A DNA stretch of 49,519 bases from Faecalicatena contorta (GTDB taxonomy: Bacteria; Bacillota; Clostridia; Lachnospirales; Lachnospiraceae). The notes under the pieces were generated by a model, which was not told where the DNA came from, ran no database searches, and was given only the letters and a program-made list of their open reading frames with translations. How positions within the stretch are numbered: the stretch's first letter is position 1; every line of letters begins with the position of its first letter. This document shows positions 41,290-49,421 of this stretch, in pieces. Location of the stretch: NCBI RefSeq assembly GCF_003149105.1, contig NZ_QGDS01000003.1:44440-93958 (forward strand). Direction: 5' to 3'. The position numbers and the translations under genes are program-made.

Positions 41290-41739
41290 TCAGCTTTTGT
41301 ATTTAAATGTAGCACATTCTGTTCCTTCACTCTGTTTGGCATTGCTGCCTTCCACACTGATTTTCCCTGCATGACAGGCATAATTATTGTTATACATACA
41401 TTCTACTGCCTTACAGTCAATGCCGCTGCGGTCAGATGCTCTCCCTGTTATATCACCGTGACTATTAGAATAACCGTTTGCGGAACTATTCATAGAACTT
41501 CCTGAATAACTGCTTGATAAACTATTCATGGAACTTCCCGAATAACTGCTTGATGAACTATTCATAGAACTTCCTGAATAACTGTTTGAATAGCCGTTAG
41601 TTGTTCTTTCCCGGAAACTGTCACAGCATGTTTCTCTTGCTGTCTTTGCTTCGCTTCCACCTACCTGGATCTTATCAAGATCACATAAAAACTGCTTATT
41701 GTGCACACAAGTCTGCACCGTACATTTTAATTCTGGCAT
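41290..41739 (-). CDS. Two-domain DUF1540 protein with repeat linker
   Basis: 149 residues. Two DUF1540 domains, each with four Cys, are at the ends: LKCTVQTCVHNKQFLCDLDK with CCDSF, and IDCKAVECMYNNNYACHAGK with ECATF. The domain is thought to bind metal through its Cys and is common in spore-forming Clostridia. Between them is a Ser/Tyr/Gly/Asn linker made of three copies of a 12-residue unit (SYSGSSMNS). AGGAGG lies seven bases before the chosen start at 41739. The gene follows thrS by 57 bases. Confidence 0.85.
   Translation of the reverse strand: MPELKCTVQTCVHNKQFLCDLDKIQVGGSEAKTARETCCDSFRERTTNGYSNSYSGSSMNSSSSSYSGSSMNSLSSSYSGSSMNSSANGYSNSHGDITGRASDRSGIDCKAVECMYNNNYACHAGKISVEGSNAKQSEGTECATFKYKS
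41484..41591. repeat. Three tandem 36-base repeats in the DUF1540 gene
   Basis: Three copies of a 36-base unit beginning AACTATTCAT (41484, 41520, 41556) differ at only a few positions. They encode the 12-residue linker unit; copy-number changes would keep the frame. Confidence 0.85.
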
Positions 41740-41796
41740 GATCATACCTCCTTTTTATAATAAAATCAGTATCATTATGCCCCGGCGGCACCCAGA

Positions 41797-43722
41797 TTAT
41801 TCTTGTGCTTCTGCTTCGCGGACAGACTTTTCTGCAATTTCTTTTTTAATAAATGTAATAAATTCTTCCAAATTTTTCTGCCCTTCATCTCCGGCAACTC
41901 TGCTTCTGACAGATACAAGTCCATCCTCCTCTTCCTTTGCACCAACTACAAGCATGTAAGGAATCTTATGCATCTGCGCTTCACGGATTTTATACCCTAT
42001 TTTTTCCGCGCGAGTATCAATTTCTGCACGGATACCAGCATCTTTCAATTCCTCAAGGACCTTTTTCCCATATATCATATATTTATCCGAAATAGGTAAA
42101 ATTTTCACCTGAACCGGTGCCAGCCAAGTTGGAAATGCACCCGCAAAATGTTCAATCAAAATACCAATAAAACGCTCAATGGAGCCAAATGCCACACGGT
42201 GAATCATAATCGGTCTGTGTTTTTCCCCGTCTGCTCCTGTATATTCCAGTCCAAAACGAAGAGGAAGCTGAAAATCAAGCTGGATTGTACCGCACTGCCA
42301 TGTTCTTCCAATAGAATCTTCCAAATGGAAATCGATTTTCGGTCCATAAAATGCTCCGTCACCTTCGTTTACAACATAAGGCAGACCCAAATCATCCAAT
42401 GCACTGCGCAGTGCATCTATGGCCATATTCCAATCCTCGTCACTTCCCATACTGTTTTCCGGCCTGGTAGAAAGTTCTACATGGTACTTAAACCCAAAAA
42501 GACTGTACACTTCATCAATCAATTTTGCAACGCTTTTAATTTCTCCACGAATCTGCTCTGGTGTCAGGAAGATATGAGCATCGTCCTGAGTAAAACAGCG
42601 CACACGCATGAGACCATGGAGCTGCCCGGATTTTTCGTGGCGGTGAACCAGACCAAGCTCTCCCATACGCAGCGGCAGATCACGGTAAGACCGGGGCTCT
42701 GACTGATACACCAGAATACCTCCCGGACAGTTCATCGGCTTAACCGCAAAATCTTCTTCATCAATAACCGTTGTATACATATTATCCTGGTAATGTCCCC
42801 AGTGCCCTGATGTCTCCCAAAGATGGCGGCTAAGCATAACCGGAGTAGAAATCTCCACATATCCATTTTTATTGTGTATGTCACGCCAGTAATCCAAAAG
42901 TTCATTTTTCAAAACCATTCCCTTTGGAAGGAAGAAGGGGAATCCAGGCCCTTCATCACGCATCATAAAGAGACCCAGCTCTTTGCCCAGCTTTCTATGG
43001 TCACGCTTCTTTGCCTCTTCCAGCATTGTCAGATAATCATCCAATTCCGCCTTCTTAGGAAATGCCGTACCGTAAATTCTCTGCAACATTTTATTTTTCT
43101 CACTGCCTCGCCAGTAAGCACCAGCCAGACTTGTAAGCTTCAAGGCTTTTACAGGCTTCGTAGTCATCAGATGAGGGCCCGCACACAAATCTGTAAATTC
43201 ACCCTGGGAATAAAAACTGATGACAGAATCCTCAGGCAAATCTTCAATCAGTTCTACTTTATATGGTTCGCCTTTTTCCTCAAAATATGCGATTGCTTCT
43301 GCTCTCGGTTTTGTAAATTGCTCAATAGGAAGTGCTTCCTTTACAATTTTTTTCATTTCTGCTTCAATTTTTTCCAAATCTTCAGCTGTAAGTGGTATGT
43401 CTCTGTCTACATCATAGTAGAAACCCTCTGCTACAGAAGGTCCAATTGCCAGTTTTGTTTCCGGGTACAGTCTTTTAACAGCCTGCGCCAGAATGTGAGA
43501 TGCTGTATGGCGGAATGCACCTTTTCCTTTTTCATCCTGAAAAGTTAAAATATTTAAATCACAGTCTTTATCTACAACTGTCCTTAAGTCTACGACCTCT
43601 CCATTCACTTCTCCGGCTGTTGCCATTCTGGCAAGTCCTTCGCTTATATCTTCTGCAATTTCAATCACTGATTTACTTTCTGCATATTCTTTGCTTGATC
43701 CATCTTTTAAAGTAATCTTCAT
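41797..43722 (-). CDS. thrS: Threonyl-tRNA synthetase
   Basis: 641 residues. In order: TGS domain (1-60), the editing domain with HTASHILAQAVKRLYP and FTDLCAGPH, the class II catalytic core with zinc-site MNCPGG, motif 2 (VHRHEKSGQLHGLMRVRCF) and motif 3 (MIHRVAFGSIERFIGILIEH), and the anticodon-binding C-terminus. It charges tRNA-Thr with threonine. GAGGG precedes the start. A T-box leader with Thr-type codons lies upstream, but an aldo/keto reductase gene is placed between leader and thrS (18-base gap to thrS). Confidence 0.97.
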   Translation of the reverse strand: MKITLKDGSSKEYAESKSVIEIAEDISEGLARMATAGEVNGEVVDLRTVVDKDCDLNILTFQDEKGKGAFRHTASHILAQAVKRLYPETKLAIGPSVAEGFYYDVDRDIPLTAEDLEKIEAEMKKIVKEALPIEQFTKPRAEAIAYFEEKGEPYKVELIEDLPEDSVISFYSQGEFTDLCAGPHLMTTKPVKALKLTSLAGAYWRGSEKNKMLQRIYGTAFPKKAELDDYLTMLEEAKKRDHRKLGKELGLFMMRDEGPGFPFFLPKGMVLKNELLDYWRDIHNKNGYVEISTPVMLSRHLWETSGHWGHYQDNMYTTVIDEEDFAVKPMNCPGGILVYQSEPRSYRDLPLRMGELGLVHRHEKSGQLHGLMRVRCFTQDDAHIFLTPEQIRGEIKSVAKLIDEVYSLFGFKYHVELSTRPENSMGSDEDWNMAIDALRSALDDLGLPYVVNEGDGAFYGPKIDFHLEDSIGRTWQCGTIQLDFQLPLRFGLEYTGADGEKHRPIMIHRVAFGSIERFIGILIEHFAGAFPTWLAPVQVKILPISDKYMIYGKKVLEELKDAGIRAEIDTRAEKIGYKIREAQMHKIPYMLVVGAKEEEDGLVSVRSRVAGDEGQKNLEEFITFIKKEIAEKSVREAEAQE

Positions 43723-43740
43723 TTTCTTTCCCTCTCTTTT

Positions 43741-44619
43741 CTATTTTTTATCTGCTCTTTTGTTGTCGAAATAAACTCTTTCTCTGTCAGGATGTTCTCC
43801 AGACCACCCAATCTGAGGCAGTGTCTCCAACCTGTACATATCCGCTTTGGAAATTTTAAAATTAAACAAATCCTGATTTTGTCTCATCCGCTCCGGGGAA
43901 GATGACTTCGGCAGGGGAATCACATCTCTCTCAATAGCATACCTGAGACATACTTGCGATGCAGACACCTTGTATTTCTCAGCAAGTTCTAAAATCAGGG
44001 GCTCTTCTGATATTCTCATTCTGCCCAGAGGGCTCCATGCCTGCACCTGTATTCCCCGCTCCTGACAATACCTGACAGCAGCTTCTTGAGAATACCCCGG
44101 GTGGAATTCAATCTGATTCACCATGGGCCTCACTTTACAGTGCTCAAGAATATTTTCTATATGATGAGGCAAAAAATTGCTCAACCCAATTGCTCTGACT
44201 CTGCCTCCCTCATAAAGTTCCTCCAGTGCACGCCAGGTCTCCAGGTCAAGCTGCTTCCATTCCTGAAAATCAGGAGAAGGAAGAGGCCAGTGTATCAGAT
44301 ACAGATCCAAGTAATCCGTTCCCAGCGTTTTCAAAGATAGTTCGAACGCTCTTTTCGTATTTTCATATCCCATTTCATCCTTCCACATTTTAGAAGTCAG
44401 AAAGAATTCTTCCCTGGGAATACCACTGTCCCTGATTGCTTCACCAAGGTAAGTCTCTGTACCATAGTAGGAAGCCGTATCAAAGTACCGGTATCCTGTT
44501 TCAATCGCAGTGGCTATTACTTTTTTATTATTCTCTTGTGCTGCTTTAAAAGTTCCAAATGCTACGCACGGAATCTTCACACCATTATTCAACGTATAAC
44601 AATCATAAATACTTTTCAT
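43741..44619 (-). CDS. Aldo/keto reductase
   Basis: 292 residues, the size of the AKR5/2,5-diketo-D-gluconate reductase group. TIM barrel with FDTASYYGTE (catalytic Asp and Tyr), LTSKMWKDEMGYE (Lys), LYLIHWPLPSPD (His), VRAIGLSNF and VIPLPKSSSPERMRQN, which contacts the NADPH phosphate. It reduces aldehydes or ketones with NADPH; substrate unknown. The start at 44619 has AGGAG seven bases before it. The gene is the first after the Thr T-box, so it is probably induced with thrS when charged tRNA-Thr is scarce, unless the TATAAT at about 44645-44650 is its own promoter. Confidence 0.9.
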   Translation of the reverse strand: MKSIYDCYTLNNGVKIPCVAFGTFKAAQENNKKVIATAIETGYRYFDTASYYGTETYLGEAIRDSGIPREEFFLTSKMWKDEMGYENTKRAFELSLKTLGTDYLDLYLIHWPLPSPDFQEWKQLDLETWRALEELYEGGRVRAIGLSNFLPHHIENILEHCKVRPMVNQIEFHPGYSQEAAVRYCQERGIQVQAWSPLGRMRISEEPLILELAEKYKVSASQVCLRYAIERDVIPLPKSSSPERMRQNQDLFNFKISKADMYRLETLPQIGWSGEHPDRERVYFDNKRADKK

Positions 44620-44655
44620 CTTCCAGCTCCTCTCCATTTATACAATTATAGAACA

Positions 44656-44781
44656 AAGAGTTTGCTTCGCAAACTCTTGCGCCTGCGGCGGTCGCCTCGC
44701 GACATTCACATTGTACGCCGCAGTGCGATCCCCCGGAGGGTTTTTGTATAATAGGAAACGCAGTTTCTTATTATACAAAAA
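44656..44781. repeat. Structured palindromic intergenic element
   Basis: Between the T-box terminator and the aldo/keto reductase lie nested inverted repeats: AAGAGTTTGC/GCAAACTCTT (44656-44678), CTGCGGCG/CGCCGCAG (44683-44723) enclosing GTCGC/GCGAC (44691-44703), and a 19-base near-perfect repeat (44741-44759 with 44763-44781) around GCA, ending in T-runs. It is GC-rich in the middle and unlike the surroundings. It looks like a dispersed REP/MITE-like element or a structured RNA. It encodes no credible protein. Confidence 0.6.
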
Positions 44782-45031
44782 AATCCCTTCCCGCAGAAAA
44801 CTGCAGAAAGGGACGAGTTTACAATAATCTCGCGGTTCCACCCTAATTGAGCTGGTAAAATGATACCAGAACCACTTCATCTTGATTATAACGGAATCAA
44901 CGGACTGTTTTCAGCCACTCAGAGGTAGTCTTCAAATGTTTCCGCAATCGGAAGCTTCCAGCCTTTGGCTTCCTTCTCTGTATTCTTCCACATTCTACTC
45001 GTCTCGTCATTGTGTTATCTGTTCTGAATCT
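44778..45031 (-). promoter_or_regulatory. T-box riboswitch (threonine) leader
   Basis: The minus strand contains the T-box sequence GGGTGGAACCGCG (44843-44831), followed by a terminator stem CCCTTTCTGCAG/CTGCGGGAAGGG (44812-44785) and seven T. Upstream is a long Stem I with an AG-rich distal part (AGAGAAGGAAGCC) and, on its 3' side, GAAGACTACC, where ACT or ACC in the specifier loop would both read threonine. Uncharged tRNA-Thr would pair with TGG of the T-box, form the antiterminator and allow expression of the reductase and thrS. The exact specifier frame needs alignment. Confidence 0.93.
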
Positions 45032-45037
45032 AGACCT

Positions 45038-45065
45038 ATTATAACATTGCTGATATTTTTGTCAA
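45038..45065 (-). promoter_or_regulatory. Promoter of the T-box operon
   Basis: TTGACA (45065-45060), a 16-base spacer and TATAAT (45043-45038), both perfect. The -35 overlaps the last codons of the ydcF-like gene, whose stop is at 45062. Confidence 0.88.
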
Positions 45066-45775
45066 CTGATTTTCATCCAAATTACAGCAAAAAATTCCCG
45101 AAATAAATAATTTACCTGCAGGACAGGATTCGAGCTAGCAGCAATTCCCTGGAGCTCTGTAAAACCAACTCGTCTGCCAATCTGCAATGCCCGGTACATA
45201 TGAAAACTATTCGTCACAATTCCTACCGGATGCTCCAAATCTCCTATTATTTTACTGCTATTTCTTAAATTCTCCCATGTGGATGTGGACGTATCTTCTA
45301 AAATAATCCGTCTTCCGTCAATCCCATGTTTGCACAGATATTCCCACATAGCAGCCGCCTCGCTGATGTCCTCTCCCTTTCCCTGTCCGCCTGAGACAAT
45401 TACACGGGTATCTGGATTTTCATTCAGATAGAGAAGGGCAGCATCCAGCCTCCTCATTAAGGAGTTTGTTATTTTCGTTTTCCGCACCTGTGCACCAAGG
45501 ACTATAATGTACTGCAAATTATTATCCGCCTGTTTCAGCATTGCAGCACAAACTTGTATTTCTACTACGAAAAAAACAACCCAGAAAATGAACACCGCTG
45601 CCAGCAGCAAAATATTCCATTTCCCTTTGATTGGCAGGATTCCCAATAAGATATGTATTCCTCCGAATACCGGCCAGAACAACGCAAAAGTGGAATTCCA
45701 TTTTCTCGTGTAAAAACTAATTATAATATAATATAACAAACATACTATTCCCGTAACTTCAAAATATATTCTCAT
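45062..45775 (-). CDS. YdcF family (DUF218) membrane protein
   Basis: 237 residues. Two or three N-terminal membrane segments (about residues 5-75) anchor a C-terminal DUF218 domain: YIIVLGAQV, RVIVSGGQGKGEDISEA, ILEDTSTSTWENLRNS and GIVTNSFHMYRA. Family members such as SanA and YdcF act at the cell envelope or bind S-adenosylmethionine, but activity is mostly unknown. GAGGAAG precedes the start. It has no nearby terminator at its end; the T-box promoter begins inside its stop region. Confidence 0.88.
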   Translation of the reverse strand: MRIYFEVTGIVCLLYYIIISFYTRKWNSTFALFWPVFGGIHILLGILPIKGKWNILLLAAVFIFWVVFFVVEIQVCAAMLKQADNNLQYIIVLGAQVRKTKITNSLMRRLDAALLYLNENPDTRVIVSGGQGKGEDISEAAAMWEYLCKHGIDGRRIILEDTSTSTWENLRNSSKIIGDLEHPVGIVTNSFHMYRALQIGRRVGFTELQGIAASSNPVLQVNYLFREFFAVIWMKIS

Positions 45776-45806
45776 TACTTCCTCTCAGACTGCAGGGCTA
45801 AAATCT

Positions 45807-45844
45807 AAAGATCCTCCGGGCACAAGAACCGGAGGATCTTTTTT
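45807..45844. terminator. Bidirectional-looking terminator after the SEC-C gene
   Basis: AAAGATCCTCCGG and CCGGAGGATCTTT are perfect 13-base arms around nine bases. The minus strand continues TTTAGATTTT and the plus strand TTTTT. It lies five bases after the SEC-C gene stop and about 30 bases before the ydcF-like start. Confidence 0.85.
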
Positions 45845-45846
45845 AA

Positions 45847-46362
45847 TTATGCATTTCTTCCGCAGCACTTTTTGTATTTTTTACCGCTTCCGCACGGACA
45901 AGAATCATTTCTTCCCACTTTCTTTTCTTTGCGTATGGTTCCTGATTGCTTTTGTTCGAGGTAAAGATGCTTCTTTGTCTCCTCATCAAAAATCTTGTCC
46001 CACTGGGGCAGTTCATAAAGCCAGTCTGCCTTTGCATCCACCATGTTTTTATATAAATTCTCTTTATCAAATGCCAGGCTCACTTCTGTTTCCTCTGTCA
46101 TTGTCTCGATCGGATTAGGCACTTTTAAACTGTCATTAATACCATCCAGGAATCCTACCATTGTCAGAACATCCTGCCCGTATTTCTCAGCCAGTTCCTT
46201 CACAGTCCCCTTTACTTCCGCATCTGGTGCATCCAGAAGCTGCTCGTAAATCTCTTTCTCAATATTAAAATACGCTCCCCAGAACTTTTCCAGTTGCTCT
46301 CTTGTCAGTTCTTTGTCATAGGCCACGTCTCTCCATTGGTCTAATAAACATTTTTCACTCAT
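45847..46362 (-). CDS. SEC-C motif protein
   Basis: 171 residues. A helical N-terminal region of about 140 residues is followed by the C-terminal zinc-binding SEC-C motif [19 protein letters not shown], as at the end of SecA and in many small YecA-like proteins. The motif usually mediates protein or ribosome/SecB contacts; the N-terminal part is unfamiliar. AAGGAG precedes the start with a spacing of nine. A promoter (TTTACT, 17 bases, TATAAT at 46407-46402) is visible about 40 bases upstream. Confidence 0.85.
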   Translation of the reverse strand: MSEKCLLDQWRDVAYDKELTREQLEKFWGAYFNIEKEIYEQLLDAPDAEVKGTVKELAEKYGQDVLTMVGFLDGINDSLKVPNPIETMTEETEVSLAFDKENLYKNMVDAKADWLYELPQWDKIFDEETKKHLYLEQKQSGTIRKEKKVGRNDSCPCGSGKKYKKCCGRNA

Positions 46363-46401
46363 GGTATATAACTCCTTTTTCTAAATTTCGCTCATGTCCC
46401 C

Positions 46402-46430
46402 ATTATATAACAAACTTTCAAGATAGTAAA
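46402..46430 (-). promoter_or_regulatory. Promoter of the SEC-C gene
   Basis: TTTACT (46430-46425), 17 bases, TATAAT (46407-46402). The -10 is perfect; the -35 matches four of six. Confidence 0.6.
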
Positions 46431-46500
46431 TACGAATTTCATGATATACGGCTTGCAGAGGCTGGATAAAAGAGGGCGCGTTTTCTCTTTAAATTCGAAG

Positions 46501-46529
46501 TTGAAATACTTCCTTGTTTCAATTATAAT
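46501..46529 (+). promoter_or_regulatory. Promoter of the small membrane protein gene
   Basis: TTGAAA (46501-46506), 17 bases, TATAAT (46524-46529). The expected start of transcription is near 46536. Confidence 0.8.
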
Positions 46530-46574
46530 GAAGTTGTCTTTCACTATGTTATGATAGAAAGGATTCAGATTATT

Positions 46575-46799
46575 ATGAGGAAATCTAAACGTGTTTTTGC
46601 TTTGGCTGGTGCCATACTGCTTATTTGCTTATATGGCAGCACATTGTTTTTTGCTTTCTTTGACCGCTCTGCTTCTGCTGATTTGCTGAAGATTTCTGTG
46701 GCGGCCACAATTTTATTGCCTGTTCTGCTGTATGCTTATGGATTAATCTATCGTTTATCTCAAAACAAAAAACCAGATGATTCGGATGAGGATATTTAA
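46575..46799 (+). CDS. Small two-helix membrane protein of unknown function
   Basis: 74 residues from ATG 46575 (AAAGGA at 46558-46563, spacing 11); ATG 46551 would add eight residues but has no ribosome binding site. After a basic start (MRKSKR) come two hydrophobic segments (about residues 7-29 and 38-60) and an acidic tail (DDSDEDI). It looks like a small conserved Lachnospiraceae membrane protein. I know no function. It is one of three complete plus-strand genes in the window, with its own good promoter. Confidence 0.75.
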   Translation: MRKSKRVFALAGAILLICLYGSTLFFAFFDRSASADLLKISVAATILLPVLLYAYGLIYRLSQNKKPDDSDEDI

Positions 46800-46803
46800 G
46801 TAC

Positions 46804-46846
46804 AATACTTCATGCTTATTGAACTACTAATGTTCAACAAAGTATT
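46804..46846. terminator. Shared hairpin between two convergent small genes
   Basis: TTGAAC and GTTCAA around seven bases, enclosed by AATACTT and AAGTATT. On the plus strand TTTCTTAT follows. It lies five bases after one stop codon and two bases after the other. Confidence 0.6.
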
Positions 46847-46848
46847 TC

Positions 46849-47013
46849 TTATACATATAATTGCACAAGTTCCATAGCGGCGCTCCACTCTGCCGCTCTC
46901 ATTTTTCTTGCCGGTTCTTTCAGTATTTCTGTTCTTCTTTTCTGTTGTCTTCTCTCCAGGTATTCTTCCATTGACATTATTTCTTGAGTTGTTCTATTGT
47001 TGTTCTGACGCAT
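46849..47013 (-). CDS. Small 54-residue charged protein
   Basis: A 54-codon frame from ATG 47013 with an excellent AAAGGAGG seven bases before it. The product begins MRQNNNRTTQEIMSMEEYLE, is rich in Arg, Gln and Glu, and has a probable long helix (YLERRQQKRRTEILKEPAR); no membrane segment or Cys. Converges on the small membrane protein gene, and the two share a hairpin. I know no family. The strong ribosome binding site and the placement of the hairpin at its stop make it a likely real gene. Confidence 0.65.
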   Translation of the reverse strand: MRQNNNRTTQEIMSMEEYLERRQQKRRTEILKEPARKMRAAEWSAAMELVQLYV

Positions 47014-47098
47014 AAAAGTACCTCCTTTTTAATTAGCCTCAGCCTTATTATTATATGAGTAATTACCTTTATATATGACAGATTTTTAAATGGAACAA

Positions 47099-47122
47099 GG
47101 GAAAACCTTTTAAGGCTTTCCC
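47099..47122 (-). terminator. Hairpin after the chemotaxis receptor gene
   Basis: GGGAAA-CC and GG-TTTCCC pair around TTTTAA with one internal mismatch. It lies 17 bases after the stop. The T-tract on the minus strand is poor (TTGTTCC). Confidence 0.5.
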
Positions 47123-47138
47123 CATTCTTCATACTCAA

Positions 47139-49370
47139 TCAATATTTCCCGAACCCCGTCTCAGAGGACGGATAAAATTCTGTTTCTTCGCTCTCGTCTT
47201 CCTTGCCATAATGGATAACCTCAGAGGAGAATTCATCCTCCCTCAGTTGAAACTGCCCCACCAGATCCTTGAGCATCTGTGCCTGTCCGCTCAGTTCTTC
47301 GCTGGCTGCTGCACTTTCCTCCGCAGTAGCGGAGTTGGTCTGCACCACTGCAGAGATTTGCTCAACACCTGCTGTAAGCTGCGTAATTGCAAGGGACTGC
47401 TCCTCAGATGCCTGGGCAATCTGCCGGATAGTTGCATCCACTGTTTCCGTTTTCGTCACAACCGATCTTAGAGACTCCGCAGTTTCTTCTGTATGCTTCG
47501 TACCACTTTCAACTGCGCGGATAGCACCTTCAATCAGCACTGTAGTATTCTTTGCCGCCTCAGCACACTTGCTGGCAAGATTTCGCACCTCATCCGCCAC
47601 CACAGCAAAGCCCTTTCCGGCAGAGCCTGCACGTGCAGCTTCTACCGCCGCATTCAGTGAAAGAATGTTGGTCTGGAACGCAATATCATTAATGGTTTTA
47701 ATAATCTTTCCTATTTCGCTGGATGCGCCGGAAATTTCATGCATGGCTGACATCAACTCATCCATATGCACATTACTTTCTTTTATACCCGCACCAGCTT
47801 CATCAGAAAGCCGGCTGGCCAGAGTTGCATTTTCTGCATTTTCTCCAATTCTCTGAGAGATTTCGATCAGAGTAGCCGACAGTTCCTCCACCGAACTGGC
47901 CTGTTCCGCAGCTCCCTGGCTGAGTGATTGGGCACTGCCCGACACTTGTTCAGAACCCACCGACACTTGATTTGACGCAGTGTCAATCTCAGTCAATGTG
48001 CTGCTCAGATTACGGTTAATACCGCGCATAGCCAGCAAAATATTGCGATATTCTCCGACATACTTATCTTCATGCTGGGTTGCCAGACGGAAGTTACCCT
48101 TTGCCATCTCGCCCAGTAAATAACCCACTTCCGAAATGATAACTTGCAGGTTATCCGACATAGCGGCAAATACCCTGGAGAGAATGCCGATTTCATCCTC
48201 AGACCGCGCAGTTACATTAATATCCAACTCGCCCCTGAGGATACTTTCCGCTGCTGTTACAACACCGTTGATGGGCTTTAACATCCTTCTCAAAAGGAAA
48301 ATCACTGCTACGATAATCAGCCCAAGAATGAAAAGTGCAATGCCGATCATCAGAATGCTGAGGCTGACAACAGTCTTGTTCAGATCTGATTTTTCCAATG
48401 CGGTAGAGGACCACCATATTTCCTCTCCCGCTTTGATTGGATAATAATATTCTGTCAAAGATCCTCCTTCAAACTCTGCATCAAGCTGAAATACAGAGCC
48501 CGCCTCTGCCTTTTTGCTAAATTTCCCGAAGGTTTCGCTTCCTAATATTACCTCAAGACTCTGACCAACATACTCAGAGGAATCACTGTCATAGACAATA
48601 ATACCGTCCTGAGTGAGAATGTCTGTAAACATGGTGGGATATTTTTCGTCACTGGACTTTACCTTCGCAAAATTATCCACATTAATGTCAACCATGACAA
48701 CACCCTGGGTTTTCCCGCCTGATACAATAGGAAATGCTGCCGTTATCATTGTAATGCCATTGTCTACAAAAGGCTTGGTAAAGTAGCTTTTTTGTGTTGT
48801 CGCTGCCACGGAGTAATACTCGTTCTTGCTGTACTCCTCGTATGTACCATAGGACTGTACTGTTTTGTTGTCTGCATCCTCATCATTCACATAAATCGTG
48901 TAATCTTTAATAGCATCGTCATAAGCATATGGTTCAAAAAATACCCCTACACCTATAATATCCGGATTATTTTTGACAGTGGACCATGCATTGTGCAGAA
49001 TATAGTTTTCCACTTCATAGTTGAGTTCTATGATATCCTCATTGTAAACCGCACTCCTTTTTGTGGGAAAAGGTACTTTATTTCCAGTTTCGTCTACAGC
49101 TTGGACTGCAAGCATCTGATCATAGGTCTCGTAGGCATCCTCCAGATAGTCCTGGAAGTTTTGAGCGACAAATGTAGCATCATCAATTATGCCCTGCACA
49201 GTATTTCCATTTTGGGTGGCAAATCCCAAGAATTCACTGTTAACCGTCTCTGTCATCTCCTTGCTGACCGACAAAACTGATACAGTAATAAGTATGATAA
49301 GACAAATTGTCAGTATGGCTGCTAATGCCAAAGATGTTTTGGTAGCCAGTTTCATTTTTTTAAGGTTCAT
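47139..49370 (-). CDS. Methyl-accepting chemotaxis protein with dCache sensor
   Basis: 743 residues. Membrane segment 1 (about 13-36), an extracellular dCache-type sensor (about 40-330; [52 protein letters not shown]), membrane segment 2 (about 335-358), HAMP, and a cytoplasmic signalling domain with the conserved tip [20 protein letters not shown] and [10 protein letters not shown]. It senses small extracellular molecules, such as amino acids or organic acids for dCache, and signals to CheA. No chemotaxis or flagellar genes are in the window. The start has AAGGAG nine bases before it. Confidence 0.95.
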   Translation of the reverse strand: MNLKKMKLATKTSLALAAILTICLIILITVSVLSVSKEMTETVNSEFLGFATQNGNTVQGIIDDATFVAQNFQDYLEDAYETYDQMLAVQAVDETGNKVPFPTKRSAVYNEDIIELNYEVENYILHNAWSTVKNNPDIIGVGVFFEPYAYDDAIKDYTIYVNDEDADNKTVQSYGTYEEYSKNEYYSVAATTQKSYFTKPFVDNGITMITAAFPIVSGGKTQGVVMVDINVDNFAKVKSSDEKYPTMFTDILTQDGIIVYDSDSSEYVGQSLEVILGSETFGKFSKKAEAGSVFQLDAEFEGGSLTEYYYPIKAGEEIWWSSTALEKSDLNKTVVSLSILMIGIALFILGLIIVAVIFLLRRMLKPINGVVTAAESILRGELDINVTARSEDEIGILSRVFAAMSDNLQVIISEVGYLLGEMAKGNFRLATQHEDKYVGEYRNILLAMRGINRNLSSTLTEIDTASNQVSVGSEQVSGSAQSLSQGAAEQASSVEELSATLIEISQRIGENAENATLASRLSDEAGAGIKESNVHMDELMSAMHEISGASSEIGKIIKTINDIAFQTNILSLNAAVEAARAGSAGKGFAVVADEVRNLASKCAEAAKNTTVLIEGAIRAVESGTKHTEETAESLRSVVTKTETVDATIRQIAQASEEQSLAITQLTAGVEQISAVVQTNSATAEESAAASEELSGQAQMLKDLVGQFQLREDEFSSEVIHYGKEDESEETEFYPSSETGFGKY

Positions 49371-49407
49371 AGCATCGTTCTCCTTCTGTTTGGTGCCCTC
49401 CGTATTG

Positions 49408-49421
49408 AGGCAGGTCTGCCT
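49408..49421. other. Palindrome in the chemotaxis gene leader
   Basis: AGGCAGGTCTGCCT is a hairpin-forming palindrome about 40 bases before the start codon. The remainder of 49371-49519 shows CCTTTTT/AAAAAGG near the edge and no convincing promoter. It does not match the c-di-GMP riboswitch consensus that I would have looked for here. Confidence 0.3.

Noticed and set aside
41484..41591. Regular 36-base repeats as a possible CRISPR array
   Set aside because: The repeats are directly adjacent with no spacers and are in frame inside a coding gene.
42148..43548. Long plus-strand frames opposite thrS (184 and 241 codons)
   Set aside because: Antisense of a clear housekeeping gene, with biased, low-quality composition.
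44638..44880. 80-codon minus-strand frame over the T-box and palindromic element
   Set aside because: The sequence is explained by the T-box, its terminator and the inverted repeats.
47269..47856. 195-codon plus-strand frame opposite the chemotaxis receptor
   Set aside because: Shadow of the repetitive Ala/Ser/Glu-rich signalling domain.
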